From Apostichopus japonicus (lineage: Eukaryota; Echinodermata; Holothuroidea; Aspidochirotida; Stichopodidae), in the NCBI RefSeq assembly GCF_037975245.1, contig NC_092576.1, positions 18,282,611-18,346,610 on the forward strand: a DNA stretch of 64,000 bases, in the 5' to 3' direction. A program made the position numbers and the translations under genes. Below, in pieces: positions 12,401 through 25,188 of this stretch (position 1 is the stretch's first letter; each line of letters begins with the position of its first letter). The notes under the pieces are model-generated. The model searched no databases. It had not been told where the DNA came from and worked only from the letters and a program-made list of their open reading frames with translations.

Positions 12401-13360
12401 TTGTTAAAAAATGTGACTAGCTTTCATTTGAATCACTCTACTTGTCAATGGTTGAGGTTGAATATACAACTCTAAAGGGGGTTCACAATTTCCCTTTCTA
12501 GTTTCTAATCTACCAACCTTTTTTTGATGCAAAAGAGGAACTTCAAGTACAGGTACAGATGCAACAACTGGCATTTCTAGTGAATATTTCAAACCCATTG
12601 GGAAGCAATTCACAATGAAAATCAGACCAGTTGTGAAGCAATTCAACTAAAATTTTCAGAATATGCTTATTTGTGGTGAACCATGCATAAAATAAATTTG
12701 GTAATTTTGAAAACAGGTTCCTGGGTAAATTACTGAACTTCCTGCATTGTCAAATTTAAAGGATTTTTTTAATGCATATTTCGTAGAAAGTTATTGATAT
12801 AGCCTATCCCTGGGTAACTGTAATTTTCGTGGAGCTGGTTGTTTACAGACACTGCAAAGAGCCCAGGGTAAATATTGGATCAGGTTTTGAGGCTTTGCGC
12901 ATGTGTAGTTTAAACTCTCAAGTTCAAACAGGCGTACGATATGCACATACAAATAGTGAATAGTGAACTGTGGAATTTAGCAAGAAAAATATAAACCTAT
13001 GGAGTTGGCGACAGGGAAGTACAAATATACAGTAAGTGCTAATGAATGGGGGACTGGGCGGTGAAAATTGATTGAAGGGGCAGGACAGGCGAACAGAGGT
13101 AAAACAGTGAAGCTAGTAAGGTACTTGACCAGCTGCCCTATAGTGTAGAATATATTCGCACAGTATGGGATTGGGAAGTGATACGATAGCAACTAGGGCC
13201 TAGTAAAAATAAATGCAATTGTTGTTCGATCGGGACCTAATTTTTCAGTAACATTACTGGGTAAGGATACACTTACCCTACAATATTATTACAACACTTG
13301 CTTAAAATAATACTTTATGGCACGGTTATGCTTTGATCTCATTGGGGAGAGTACAAAAAA
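9475..13360. other. Non-coding, one strong hairpin
   Basis: AT-rich single-copy-looking DNA. The only clear structure is the perfect 17-bp hairpin at 11547-11594. A minus-strand open stretch at 12404-12646 reads rather protein-like (SLEMPVVASVPVLEVPLLHQ) but has no splice or family support, so it is not called. Confidence 0.4.
11547..11594. repeat. Perfect 17-bp inverted repeat (hairpin)
   Basis: ATAGCTTACATGTGTGT (11547-11563) pairs perfectly with ACACACATGTAAGCTAT (11578-11594) across a 14-nt loop that is itself CACGTG-containing. It lies in a GCATGCAC-rich stretch. It may be a foldback element or a structured transcript. No function is evident. Confidence 0.85.
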
Positions 13361-13562
13361 ATGGAGACAGCATGGTTTCACTCACCCGTTAAATTGCCAA
13401 TTGCACATCAAAAAGTTACACAAATATTAAAAACCACTGGTAAAAAAATAAACATCAGCTCTGGTCTGGTCTCTGATCCTCAGGGTTGTCATCTCTGGGA
13501 GTGGAAATATTCCTATGATTGTCTTTGCAAATCTAACTTCAAGCCTCAGGTGGCAACTAAAG
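13361..13562 (+). CDS. Exon 1 of SET-like gene
   Basis: It opens with ATG at 13361 (AAAAAAATGG context) and gives 67 codons ending ..VATK, then G|GTATGT at 13563. The last base plus GT of the next exon makes Gly, giving TK-GYGV, the expected entry into a SET domain. The N-terminal sequence (METAWFHSPVK, DPQGCHLWEW) is not recognised. The phase match with the SET exon is the main support. Confidence 0.5.
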
Positions 13563-14895
13563 GTATGTCTTGAACTAAGTTAAGCCATCTTGATGCCAAG
13601 TTCAAACTTTTGTCTTCAGTATGTTGTCTTCAGTATGACGCCTTATCAAAGCGATGAGCCAAACATTCGATCCGGGTGATCCTCCTTTCGCTAGACCGAG
13701 CCCAGCAGTAGCGAACGTCAGGCGATGCGTGCATGGTTGGGTCTATACCTCCAGAAAATAAAAATTAGTGCCTATGTGGATGTTTCGGTGCTTTGAAAAT
13801 AGTTCTGCTGTTTTAAATCCGCTCTTGCACCATGAAATGTTTATTTCAAAAGCATTATAATTTTATGATATATTTCTAACCGATGCAACTTAGATGTCGT
13901 GTAAAGAGAAGTTTGGGGCCATTAAAAGAGGCTTTTCACTACTGTACTAACAAAGTTGATAAATGGTTATTTTCAGTCCAGTTTATTGATGACGTTATTG
14001 TTGAGTCTAAATTTGTCTCAAATACAACAGCACTGGTGTGTATGTTAGTTGAGCTTTTTGAATTATTCACAGTATTTGACGAACAGTGTTGTGAATGGTA
14101 AAAGTATATATATGCTTAAAACATGTTGCATTGCAGTAAATGTATACGTGTTGGTCAGGGGTAGTAGATATGTGCATTGTGCAGCTGCTCCCTTGAATGT
14201 GGGGCATAATGTAAAAATTCAATTTAATTTGGCATGATCCCATGCCAATGATCTGCATAATATTTGGTATGAAGCTATACTTTAACAAGAATTTATATAC
14301 TGTAGTACATGGCAAAATCTCATATTAGTGGTGCCACCAATTTAAAATCAGTCAGATAGCCTATGTACTACATGTGTGCCTATAAACATGATAATACTGT
14401 GCATGAAGGGCACTATGTTAGCATCAGACTCAAATTTATGTTGGTCTTGAAATGTAAATGAGCCCTATCGTTAGGTCTTCCAATAGTTTATCTTTCCAAT
14501 ATTTTGTAAGCATGATATATTACATAGATTACTTGGTACAAACTAGTAGTTGATAGTGTTAGGTACAGTAGGACAACACATTATGTCATTAGTTATTTAA
14601 GTGTTGTTGCACAAGATCATTTTAAATCAGCTACAGGTACAAAAAATAATTGAAAATGGGTCATTCATGTAGGTTTATATGTCATATTGCATGGGTACAA
14701 ACTATACCGTATACCTAGAGGTACAATAGATGATTCAAGAATGTCTCCAAATTATTAGGTTGACAGGGCTTTTACTTGTGAATGCCTAAATGTCAATTAC
14801 ATGTTGTAATCAACTCTCATATTATTGTGAGTACTATAATGGCCAGAAAATGATATTAACTTGACCAACTGTAACTGCATATTTTGTGGTTACAG

Positions 14896-15020
14896 GTTAT
14901 GGAGTATTGCACATAGGAAGTTCATCAAAGGGGAGTTCCTAGTAGAATATTGTAGAGAGCTAATTTCCCACAAGGAAGCTCTGAAGAGGGAAAAGGTTTA
15001 CCATGAGGAAAAAGGATGGG
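14896..15020 (+). CDS. Exon 2, N-terminal SET domain segment with a -1 frameshift
   Basis: Acceptor GGTTACAG|G, donor G|GTAGAG (weak). Reading GYGV enters in one frame, and HRKFIKGEFLVEYCRELI plus SHKEALKREKVYHEEKG continues in another. Restoring one T in the TT at 14907-14908 would give the canonical GVF-A join. The uninterrupted version matches the SET-N pattern (GxGVFA..F.KGEFL.EY.GEL). Either a real deletion or a homopolymer error. Confidence 0.6.
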
Positions 15021-15289
15021 GTAGAGTAACTGAGGCCATAGACCCCATTTTGTAATACTGTATTTTAATCATATCTGAAACCTTTGAGGATTGATACCAT
15101 TGAGTATGGCATGATAAAAGTGAAGTGCTTATTATAATGAACTCAACCCCTAAGGCTTTTCCAACCAGTTTCAACTACTGTTTGTCCCTCTCCTTCTTCA
15201 TAGCTTTTCAATGCAGTCCTGCTTTTCATCTAATTCCATTATCATAGTTACTGTAGCTTTTCTACCCTCTATTACTGTTTTCACCCATC

Positions 15290-15950
15290 ATATTTACTCA
15301 ACTGTCTTGAAGGAACTTGAGCAAGTAGCATGCGTTATTCTGACTATCTTGTCAGTATATTGTTTAATATTATGCTCTATACCAGCTCTGTCTTCTGCAT
15401 TGAGATTTAGCTGTAACAAGTAATGAGGAGAGTCATGGAGATGAAGATCATGTCCCTGTTTGCAAACGTCACAACACTTCAAAGGGTCAACAAGGTATGG
15501 ACTGCAATCTCTGCCATTTGCATTGAAACCACAATTAATAGTACACATATACAGGAGAGAAGTAGATGAATATGTCTAACACCTTGTAACTTGCTTATTC
15601 TTATTTCACACATATAGTAATTTTTAGAGCAACTATGTTTTTGAAGTGCTTCTTTCATTTTTTCATTTCATTTATATTGTTTTATATAACATAAGTATGA
15701 TATAACAACATAGGAGATAAGAACCAAAACCTGTGAAAGGAAGTGTACTAAAAACCCTATGGGGCTTGTTGAGTAGTGACACTCCCTGACAAAATACAGA
15801 ACTTAACAACTTTACTACTTACCAGAGGTATAAGCATGTAGTTTTATCCACCGACAACACCTAATGGGCAATTAGCAATGCTTTTTTTTATTAGGACTTT
15901 CACTTCCAACCTGCTTTACTTGTGCTCTGAAACTTCTATTTTTTGTTTAG
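15290..15950 (+). repeat. Local duplication, copy 1
   Basis: This stretch matches 17230-17700 across exon and introns: GTTATTCTGACTATCTTG, CCAGCTCTGTCTTCTGC, the 84-nt exon, ATGGACTGCAATCTCT, then a weaker match through GCTCTGAAAC. The copies lie about 1.9 kb apart in the same orientation. Similarity in introns shows a genomic duplication and not convergent exons. Confidence 0.75.
15411..15494 (+). CDS. Exon 3, acidic 84-nt exon (copy 1)
   Basis: Acceptor GATTTAG|CT, donor CAAG|GTATGG. It reads VTSNEESHGDEDHVPVC then KRHNTSKGQQ. The same 84-nt exon recurs at 17333 with flanking intron sequence, so the pair is a local duplication. Confidence 0.55.
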
Positions 15951-17229
15951 ACCTGTGTGAGGCTGTATGCGTGGTGGGATTCTGTGTTAAGGGGGAAAAC
16001 TGAACATAGGTTTTGATCTCATCTGTCAAAAGGAAACAAACAAATTGTTTGAGCTGTTGCATGGTGGTTTAGAGAGCTGTTTATCGATGGTACTTGTACC
16101 TGTGGTACAGTAGGTCCGTCTCAGTGTGGGGCTGTGAGATTTGTACAATAACTTTCGAGAGCTATATTCCTGCAGCAATGAGTGTTTTGTTGATTTGTAC
16201 AATGAACAGACCTATTCAAGACAGATTCATGCGCATGGTGTGAATAGTCAACTGGAGGCAGTCCGTCCTTTTTTTTTGGACATGTGAGAATAGGTTAAGT
16301 ACAAAGGAGATTCTTCCATATTCACGCAGCAACCTAGTATACATTGAATAGCTGAACAGATTTTAAACTTTCAACAGCTTCATATCAAGTACACTACACA
16401 CTTAAAAAGTTATTGATAATTGATTTGGAAAATGTGGACTTGTTCCAGTGGAACATTACACAGACCAGAGATGTGTGAGCAAGGGCCACAATAGATTTGA
16501 TAAAAACAAAAAGATGCACTTGCAGAAAAATCTTAGAGTGTAAAATTTCTTTTTGTATTTCTTAACGGAAAGCACAATTTTACAGGTATGAAAGAATATT
16601 ATTAAAATGAGAGCATTTCAGGTCTATATTTATTATAAACTGTAGGCTGTCACTTGTCTGAAGCATTTTGCATGTGTATGTCTACATGCATCTATTACTG
16701 TGTACATGATACATACTGTAATGCTTTGTTGAATTTGTATGAGCAATTGTACCATCATTATTCATTAAATTGGACTAGTGGAATCAATTGCCTTTACCTT
16801 TGACTTAAGCCAACATTCCACCATGAAGCTCCAATGTGAATTATCCACATTTTTAATATTCTTTTCATTAAAATATTTCAACTTGTGATATGATCATTGC
16901 ATTTGGAATGTCTTTTTTCATTTGGAAATTAATTGAATGAAGAATGTTATGTTATGGATATGGCTAACCCATGTTGGAAAAAAATTGGGGGAGAGGTGGA
17001 GACAAATCAAGGTATTACGGGTGCTATTATAATTACACCATATATTCCACTCAATTGTTACAGCAAATTGAATGCATTGTTAAGGAAAGTAAGATTTACC
17101 TGTTTACACCTATGTGCAACAGCTGGTCTTGACATGGCATATCAATTGATAAACAATCACATGACAAAGTTCTGCTGTATTGGGCATATTTGCTAAATAT
17201 TGAAATGAAAACATAAAATTGATATTGAT

Positions 17230-17700
17230 CATAAATATATGAGCAAATAACATGCATTATTCTGACTATCTTGCCAGTATATTGTTTTATATAATGCTGT
17301 AAACCAGCTCTGTCTTCTGCTTTGAATTTTAGCTGTAACAACTAATGAGGAGAGTGATGGAGATGAAGATCATATCCCTGTTTGCAACCATTGCAACACT
17401 TCAAAGGGTCAAAAAGGTATGGACTGCAATCTCTACCATTTTCATTAAAGCAAAAATTTATACTACAATATTTATAGGAGGGATAGAAGTATTTATGTTA
17501 ATTAGTTTTATGTTTACTCAATTATTTTTAGATCACACATCATTTCAGCACATGCAAAGTATATTTTAGCAGTGCTGCTCATTAGGGTTTAGTCTTCCAC
17601 TGCTAACAACTGATAGGCAATGACTGGTGGTTGTTTGTTGTATGGACATTCAATCCCAATCTGGTGCTCTGAAATTGTTATTTTGAAACACTGTGAACAT
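17230..17700 (+). repeat. Local duplication, copy 2
   Basis: Partner of the 15290-15950 block, somewhat shorter through intronic deletions. It contains the duplicated acidic exon. Confidence 0.75.
17333..17416 (+). CDS. Exon 4, duplicate of exon 3 (copy 2)
   Basis: Acceptor ATTTTAG|CT, donor AAAAG|GTATGG. It reads VTTNEESDGDEDHIPVC then NHCNTSKGQK. Same length and phase as the copy at 15411, still fully open after divergence. This is consistent with both being usable exons. Confidence 0.55.
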
Positions 17701-18302
17701 AGTTTACCATCATATGGTTCTCTACACATAGTGATATAAGGATAAAGATTTGGCCAAATCTCACTGGTTACCAGACTACCAGTTGTACTTCATTCGTACT
17801 CACCGATGCCAAAATTATTGTTTGTTTGGGCATCTTGACCAATCAACCCCAAAGTGGTTGTGGTACAACAGTACCAGGGATGGTTTGTCAAGAGGAATTT
17901 TCCTACACATTCAATTCTAGCAAATATATATTACTCTAGACTCCACCCCAGCTCTTATTGTGGTCTGCTGAAGATCACTTAAATATGGGTCCGTGTCTGT
18001 TCAGTGTCTCTCTTTGTGGGGACAGATGAAGCACTTATGCATTGTGATATCATAATATCAAAGCTGAATGCTTTTGCATGAATTTGGTCAATTATAGTAA
18101 GCATGACATTTTATTTATAGAAAGTGCTTCCATGTGTAGAGATGCCTGTTCATGGAAGTGCAGGAGAGTATAGATTGTATCAAGGGTCACTTGTACGTCA
18201 GTTCAAAATAGTTTGTGTTTTTTGTACGTTTTCACTGTGATTTACTAGTACTGAGTACCTTCTACTATTTGATGTGATGTGATATGATATTATTTCTTAC
18301 AG

Positions 18303-18375
18303 TAAGGAAGTATACCATATGGGAAAAGAGCCACGAGAAGAAAATACATCACAGGAACCTCAAAGACGATGCAAG
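18303..18375 (+). CDS. Exon 5 candidate
   Basis: TTTCTTACAG|TA acceptor and GCAAG|GTAGAA donor, 73 nt. In the phase inherited from exon 4 it reads VRKYTIWEKSHEKKIHH. A second frame (KEVYHMGKEPREENTSQEPQ) is also open, so the frame is not certain. Confidence 0.4.
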
Positions 18376-19679
18376 GTAGAAAAATCTGCTTAAATCACAG
18401 GAAGTCTTATCAAACCTTCCATTAATTGTGGATCCATGTTTGACTTTAGTATTAGTTAATTATTTATTTAATTATTTGTTTGCCACAAAAGAACAAAGTG
18501 GAGGGAAGTCTTCTATAAAGCTTAAAAGCATAACAATGTGGAAGACTATATGGCACATAAAATGGCACATAAAATGTCAGTAACTGGAACCTCAATTAAT
18601 GGAATGGACCATTTACTTTTAATCATTCATTCCAGCATTCCACTTACTAAAACCATGAGTTTCAAGTTGTAATCATGTATATTAGGCATATTAGTCACAA
18701 GCTAGACAGTAAAAAGTTCAATAACAAGAACTTTGTTGACAACTGTGTCTGCTATATATGTATACCATCCTATCATAATTATGGTTAGCCAGGCTTAATA
18801 CTGTTGACTACTGCATGTATCTGTATGTTAGAGTAAGCTAGTTTTCAGTAGCAACAATATTCCATGTGGGGTTCAGTGACATCACTGTATAGTTCATATT
18901 GTTAATAATCTGTCAAAATTCTCAGAACAGGTCAGTGTTTCACCTTTTTTTTGGGGGGGGGGAGGTGGATATACATAGTAAGAGCCTTTGCCAACATAGG
19001 CTAACTTCTCAAGCCCATTTTCAAAATTTAATCTCTCGCTCTCACTACAGAAGGAAACTTGCAAGAGAGATTTGTCAGATGAGTCACAATCAGATATTTT
19101 AGCACCCATGTTGTTATTATTCTGGTAAACAAATGTGTCAAATTATCCCTATTTTACCCTGAAATGTGCATGATCAGATGATTTGTGGACATTTGTGTTG
19201 ATATTAATTATTGGCATGTATTGAAACATAATGGTTAGCCTGTTATAATATTTAATTGAGATATTTTACATGACTATTAGGTCAAATGTCGTTTTTGATT
19301 AAACTATTCTGCACCAAATGCTTCTTACCTAACATGGCCGATGAAGTAGTGGCTCATCTACGATGTTAAAGAACGAGGTCATCTACGAGTCTTTTCTGAT
19401 AACATATGTAAAATCTAAGTATAGTGTGGAAAACCACTTGAATTTAACTGTTAAATATTCATGTGAATGATGATATACAATTGATCATATGGGAAAGGAC
19501 ATTATGTCATCAATTATTCATGAGTTGTGCAGTGTTTTTACTAGGATGTTAGAAATGGGGGATTGCCTCAGTCAGTTTTTTAATTTGTCGGCTGGGGTAG
19601 GGGGTGATTTTCCCAATTTTTATTTATTTGTATATTAAGAAGTCGCTAATACTTTGCTGATGTTTCTTTTTGCACCTAG

Positions 19680-19781
19680 ATCAAAAAAAGATTAATGACT
19701 TCCTAAAGACACAGGGCGAAGATGTCCCATACAACTGGTTTATTCGCAAATGCCAGAAGCTGGCAGAGAAAAGAATGTTAA
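19680..19781 (+). CDS. Further exon candidate, possibly of the SET-like gene
   Basis: TGCACCTAG|AT acceptor and TTAA|GTATGT donor. The open frame reads KINDFLKTQGEDVPYNWF then IRKCQKLAEKR, a basic, helical-looking segment. It needs an upstream exon ending one base into a codon. I could not settle the linking exon (one candidate begins near 19051). Gene assignment is inference. Confidence 0.4.
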
Positions 19782-22195
19782 GTATGTTGGCAGATTAATT
19801 TAATCTTGTGTGCTGATCCTGTAAAATATTACAAAGATTTAAAGTTATAGCTTAAGAAAAACAACCAATTAGTGAGAGAAGAAATTAATGAGATGTTCTT
19901 CCTATTTTTTTTGGAACACTGGAGAAGTATGTCATATTATCGACACCAATTCAAAATTACCAACCACTAACACAAAGTAATTAGGGTGAAACTGAACCAC
20001 TGTATTCATGTACATTATTTGTTTTTTTTTCAAATTGATAAGCGTTATTCATGTTCTTTATAGTTTGGGAAAACTGTTGAGCAATTTGGTTCAGCCATGA
20101 TTGAACAGGTCTCCTATTAAAACAGAATAGTAACACAAAATGATATTTGATTTGCTTAGGTTGTACATTTTCAATAGCATACAAATGGAATGTTGTTACA
20201 ACTTCAAATTACAAATCAAGCAATCCCTGCATAGATCATGCTACCCCTGACTAGATGTCCCTTTTTGCAAATGAAAAAGAACTTACCTATACTACAAACT
20301 AGTATTCCAAATTAAGTGTATGTTAATTGAACCTGAAGCCCTGTAATACCATGTGATTGCAGAGAAAAGAGAGTTACTGTACCTGGCTAAGGAGTATTAA
20401 GCCATGTCACATCATTATAAATTCTTGTTCCAAATTAATAAAATGTCAATATCCTGCACTTTTCCATTTATGGGGGACAGCATCATCTCAATAATAATTT
20501 ATGAACAGTTTGCACCAGAGAGAAATAAGCCAGATACAGCTAAATTGTAAACACAATGTCATATTTCATATTTGATCATACTAAGTTAATGATCCTTATT
20601 GCCTTTTATCTACAAAACTTCATTATTAGGGCATTGGAACTCCCTTTTACACCAATTTGCATTCAGGTTTATATTACAAATTTGATGAGTTGTATTGAAT
20701 TTAAATAATTTTTTACTTCAATTTAAAAATGTTTTGCATATTATAACTGAATTGATGCTCTTTTTCTGTTTTTATAATTTCAAAACCTTTACTATACACT
20801 GTACAAAAAGCCCGAATTGGAATCTTCTACTAAAGCAGATAGATTTTCAAAGTAGTTTATAATTGACTTCTCTTAAAATATGTGTTACAACTGCCAGTAG
20901 TTAATCTCATATGTACAGTATAGTATTTGCATTTGCATCTGATGTCAGTTAGACTGTTCTCGTACTTGGTGAGTAGATGGTTGAGTAGATGAACCCACAT
21001 TGCATTTGGCGCTCATTTCAAAAAGAATAATGAGGTTATGGAAAGTACAATAATACTGCAACTGGAAGTTGATGTGTGAAGTTGTTGACTAGTGACTGGT
21101 TGATGTGTATTAAATTTGACATTACCCACAATACTGCATAGGGGCATGTACATGGTTGAGGGTAAGTAAGTTAGTAAAGGTAAAGTTATGCAGTTTAATT
21201 TAGAACCCAAGTTTTTAGCTGGTTGTCATTTCCACATAATTGCACTAGAAACCTGATGATAAAGTGCTACATTTAGCAGGTTTTAGTCTGTTATTGTGTT
21301 GACACCAAAACAGAGCCCATAATAATGCATTCCTAACTGATGTACTGCTAATGCTAAACACCTAGTTCTACAACACCTTTACGAATTATACATACAGAAT
21401 ATTGTTTTCACATGTTGTGAAGAGAGTATATAAATATGCATTGGAAATCAATGAAATTCTTCAATGTCTGCATCTAATGAAAAAAATATGCATTATTTTC
21501 TGTGGTTCATATTGCATCTTCTTTCAATAACAGTAATGCCAGTATGAGCGTTTAACAAGTGTTGCTTGTAAACCAGCTGTAGGCTGACAAGTATTCTACT
21601 GTGCAATCATGATCTGTTCCACTGCACATGATCATGCAACATAAATGGTACAACAAACACATGTGTTTAGGATGCTGATGTATGAACCAATAATTAGAAA
21701 CTAAACTAACACTTGACTGCATTTTGCCTTGAATTTCATAACATTATACCTTTAATATTAAAAAATGCCAGGATGATAATTCCGAAGCTCACAATGTCAC
21801 ATACTTTTGTGGATGATAAGGATTGCAGTATTGGCTGATGCTGCACAATTGGAGAATTATTGGTTGGCAAAATTGAGACAAGTTGAATATTTCAGTAAGC
21901 GATATAAGAGCCCTGATTACACAAATGTTGTATTGTACTGAAGGTTATTACTTTGTAAGCAAAGTTTATGTTGGTTTTGGACTTTTATTATTATTTAATA
22001 CTGTACCATAAATATTAATATATTGGCTAACAAACATTCAAATATTGTATTGACTCTGTTATGAATTTAAAAATATATTTCCGAAAGTGCTGAAGCTGCA
22101 CAAAACTTTGTTATATCCTATCTTTAAGTATACCTTGCATGTATATATATAATTATAGATATAAAATTTTGGGTGAAAAGTAGTTTGGGTGGAGA
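19782..22195. other. Non-coding, no gene seen
   Basis: AT-rich sequence with no convincing exon, repeat or RNA. It could be intron of the upstream SET-like gene. Confidence 0.4.
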
Positions 22196-24110
22196 TGATT
22201 GGGGATGGGCATTTTGGGGGTCTACTGGCAGGGGTACCCCACTAATGTAAATTACTGGAATTGCCCATCCCTTACATATAGAGTCCTGTCAATTATTTTC
22301 CGGTAGTTTTTAACTGGATACTTCATGAGCAGACCTAGGTCAATGAGGGGATGGGCTTTTTGGGGGTCTACTGGCACTTGTACCCCTCTAATAGAAATTT
22401 CTGGAAATGCCCAAACCTTACATATGAGTGATACCTATCATTTTTCAGTAGGTATCAACTGGTTACCTTATGAGCCGACCTAGGTCAATGAGGGGATGGG
22501 CTTTTTGGGGGTCTACTGGCAGGGGTACCCCACTAATATAAATTACTGGAATTGCCCATCCCTTACATATAGAGTCCTGCTAATTATTTTTCGGTTGTTT
22601 TTAACTGGATACTTCATGAGCTGACCTAGGTCAATGAGGGGATTGGGTTTTTGGGGGTCTACTGGCACGTGTATCCCACTAATAGAAATTTCTGGAAATG
22701 CCCAAACCTTACATATGAAGTGATACCTATCATTTTCCAGTAGGTTTCAACTGGTCACATCATGAGCTCACCTAGGTCAATGAGGGGATGGGCATTTTGG
22801 GGGTCTACTTGCAGGGGTACCCACTAATAGAAATTCTGGAAATGCCCATCCCTTACATATGAGTGATACCTATCATTTTCCAGTAGGTATCAACTGGTTA
22901 CCTTATGAGCCGACCTAGGTCAATGAGGGGATGGGCTTTTTGGGGGTCTACTTGCAGGGGTACCCACTAATAGAAATTCTGGAAATGCCCATCCCTTACA
23001 TATGAGTGATACCTATCATTTTCCAGTAGGTATCAACTGGTTACCTTATGAGCCGACCTAGGTCAATGAGGGGATGGGCTTTTTGGGGGTCTACTGGCAG
23101 GGGTACCCCACTAATATAAATTACTGGAATTGCCCATCCCTTACATATAGAGTCCTGCTAATTATTTTTCGGTAGTTTTTAACTGGATACTTCATGAGCT
23201 GACCTAGGTCAATGAGGGGATTGGCTTTTTAGGGGTCTACTGGCACGTTTATCCCACTAATAGAAATTTCTGGAAATGCCCAAACGTTACATATGAAGTG
23301 ATACCTATCGTTTTCCAGTAGGTTTCAACTGGTTACATCATGAGCACACCTAGGTCAATGAGGGGATTGGCATTTTGGGGGTCTACTTGCAGGGGTACCC
23401 CACTAATACAAATTACTGGAATTGCCCATCCCTCACATATAGAGTCCTGCTAATCATTTTCCAGTAGTTTTCAACTGGTTACTTCATGAGCTCACCTAGG
23501 TCAATGAGGGGATGGGCTTTTTGGGGGTCTACTGGCAGGGGTACCCCACTAATATAAATTACTGGAATTGCCCATCCCTTACATATAGAGTCCTGCTAAT
23601 TATTTTATGGTAGTTTTTAACTGGATACTTCATGAGCTGACCTAGGTCAATGAGGGGATTGGCTTTTTGGGGGTCTACTGGCACGTGTATCCCACTAATA
23701 GAAATTTCTGGAAATGCCCAAACCTTACATATGAAGTGATACCTATCATTTTCCAGTAGGTTTCAACTGGTTGCATCATGAGCACACCTAGGTCAATGAG
23801 GGGGATGGGCTTTTTGGGGGTCTACTTGCAGGGGTACCCCACTAATATAAATTACTGGAATTGCCCATCCCTCACATATAGAGTCCTGCTAATCATTTTC
23901 CAGTAGTTTTCAACTGGTTACTTCATGAGCTCACCTAGGTCAATGAGGGGATGGGCATTTTGGGGGTCTACTGGCAGGGGTACCCACCAATAAAAATGAC
24001 TGGAAATGCCCATCCCTTGTAACTGAAGTCCTGACCATCATTTTCCAATAGGTTTCAAGTGGTTACCTCATGAGCTGACCTAGGTCATCCGTGAGGCTGG
24101 CAAAGCTACC
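22196..24110. repeat. Tandem array, about 146-bp monomers, alternating types
   Basis: CAATGAGGGG recurs at 22341, 22486, 22632, 22778, 22921, 23064, 23210, 23356, 23502, 23648, 23794 and 23941, spacing 143-147 bp, about 13 copies including the edges. Through much of the array two monomer types alternate: one with GGGGTACCCCACTAAT..AGAGTCCTGCTAAT, the other with GTATCCCACTAATAG..AAGTGATACCTATC, giving a roughly 290-bp dimer. Every full unit carries CCTAGG, in several units as the 12-bp palindrome TGACCTAGGTCA. The last unit decays after 24080. Confidence 0.93.
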
Positions 24111-25188
24111 CCACCACCAATAATTACTGGCGATGGCCATTTGTTGCTCATGGGGCCATACCTGACACATTGTATTTACTTTGATGTGGTTACCATGAAA
24201 GATGATCTAGGTTAGCTTTTAGGTGACTTTAAAATTGCTTTCCCAGCCACACCCACCACAGCCGGTTTTCCAGTCTTCTGGTTTCATATACAGGAATGCA
24301 CTGTGAACATTGTGATGTACAAGGCAATTGATTACCTTCCCAGCTAACCAAACCCTATGGGCTCCTGGTCTATATTGATGCTCCATTGACACCCTTGCCT
24401 CCAGAATGTGACTGTGTGACGTCAGGTGTTAGAATCGCTTTAGAATTCATTGGACATTTGAGTGAATGTAGGGACCAAAACATGAACTTTTTATGCAATT
24501 CTTTGGGAAACATAACATAGCTCCACTAAAATATGCAAAAGTGATCTACTTCCACCCCACCAAAAACCTTGTCTTGTGGATGGGGGTGGGGGGGTGGGTT
24601 AAGAAGACCAGTTCATACAACTTTATTAAGAACATACCTGGAAATATTTTCGATGAATGATGATGAATGTATCTATAAACTCAGTAATTTTTAGGTTGGT
24701 GCTCCCTCTTTTTATAATCTTTTTCAGTGAAAACATTCTTGAGTGAAGGCATTCTTGCACTTTATACTCAAGCATGTGCTCAAGTTTTAGATTTTCAAAA
24801 AGCCTAACTAGTATCTCCTCTAACAATTGTGAAACAAGAAGTTTTTAAATATTTCTTGACATTGAGAAGAACTTGCCATTATTTTGGTTCTGTAAGTCCT
24901 TGTCACATCAACATAAAGACAGGGTTTTTCCTCATTTGTTATTATGATTTGGATTGAACCTCTTCAAAGCTTTTTATTCTCAGTATATACTTACACCAAA
25001 TGTTCACATTATTATGGTCACTGGTATTTTTAAGAAGGTATCAAAAGATATTTTATGATTAACAAAGCAGACATCTTGGACTACCACTGCAGTGGTTTTT
25101 GAGTATGTGCCCCTGTTCTGTGGTCCATCATTAAAGAACTATTCACATAAGTATGTAACTTTTTAGATAGGGAGCACTTAGAGTAGCC
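24111..25188. other. Non-coding, no gene seen
   Basis: The first part (to about 24190) is a degraded remnant of the 146-bp unit. A G-run lies at 24580-24600. No exon recognised. Confidence 0.4.

Larger units (their letters stand above)
13361..19781 (+). pseudogene. SET-domain gene (KMT5A/SETD8-like), truncated and frameshifted
   Basis: Proposed exons are 13361-13562, 14896-15020, 15411-15494, 17333-17416 and 18303-18375, with a further likely exon at 19680-19781. The first five join in consistent phases: each of the first four ends one base into a codon and the next supplies two. Exon 1 starts at ATG 13361. Exon 2 carries the N-terminal part of a SET domain (GYGV..A, KFIKGEFLVEY, ELISHKEALKREK), close in pattern to lysine methyltransferases of the KMT5A type. 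SET enzymes transfer methyl groups from SAM to lysines. The catalytic half (NHS, GEEL-type motifs) was not found, and exon 2 has a one-base loss near 14907. Exons 3 and 4 encode acidic NEESDGDEDH segments, which I associate with multi-copy SET-like genes of fish and invertebrates. I treat it as a decayed or mis-assembled family member. Confidence 0.55.

Noticed and set aside
12404-12646. 80-codon minus-strand open stretch with a protein-like C-terminal half
   Set aside because: No splice support or recognisable family.
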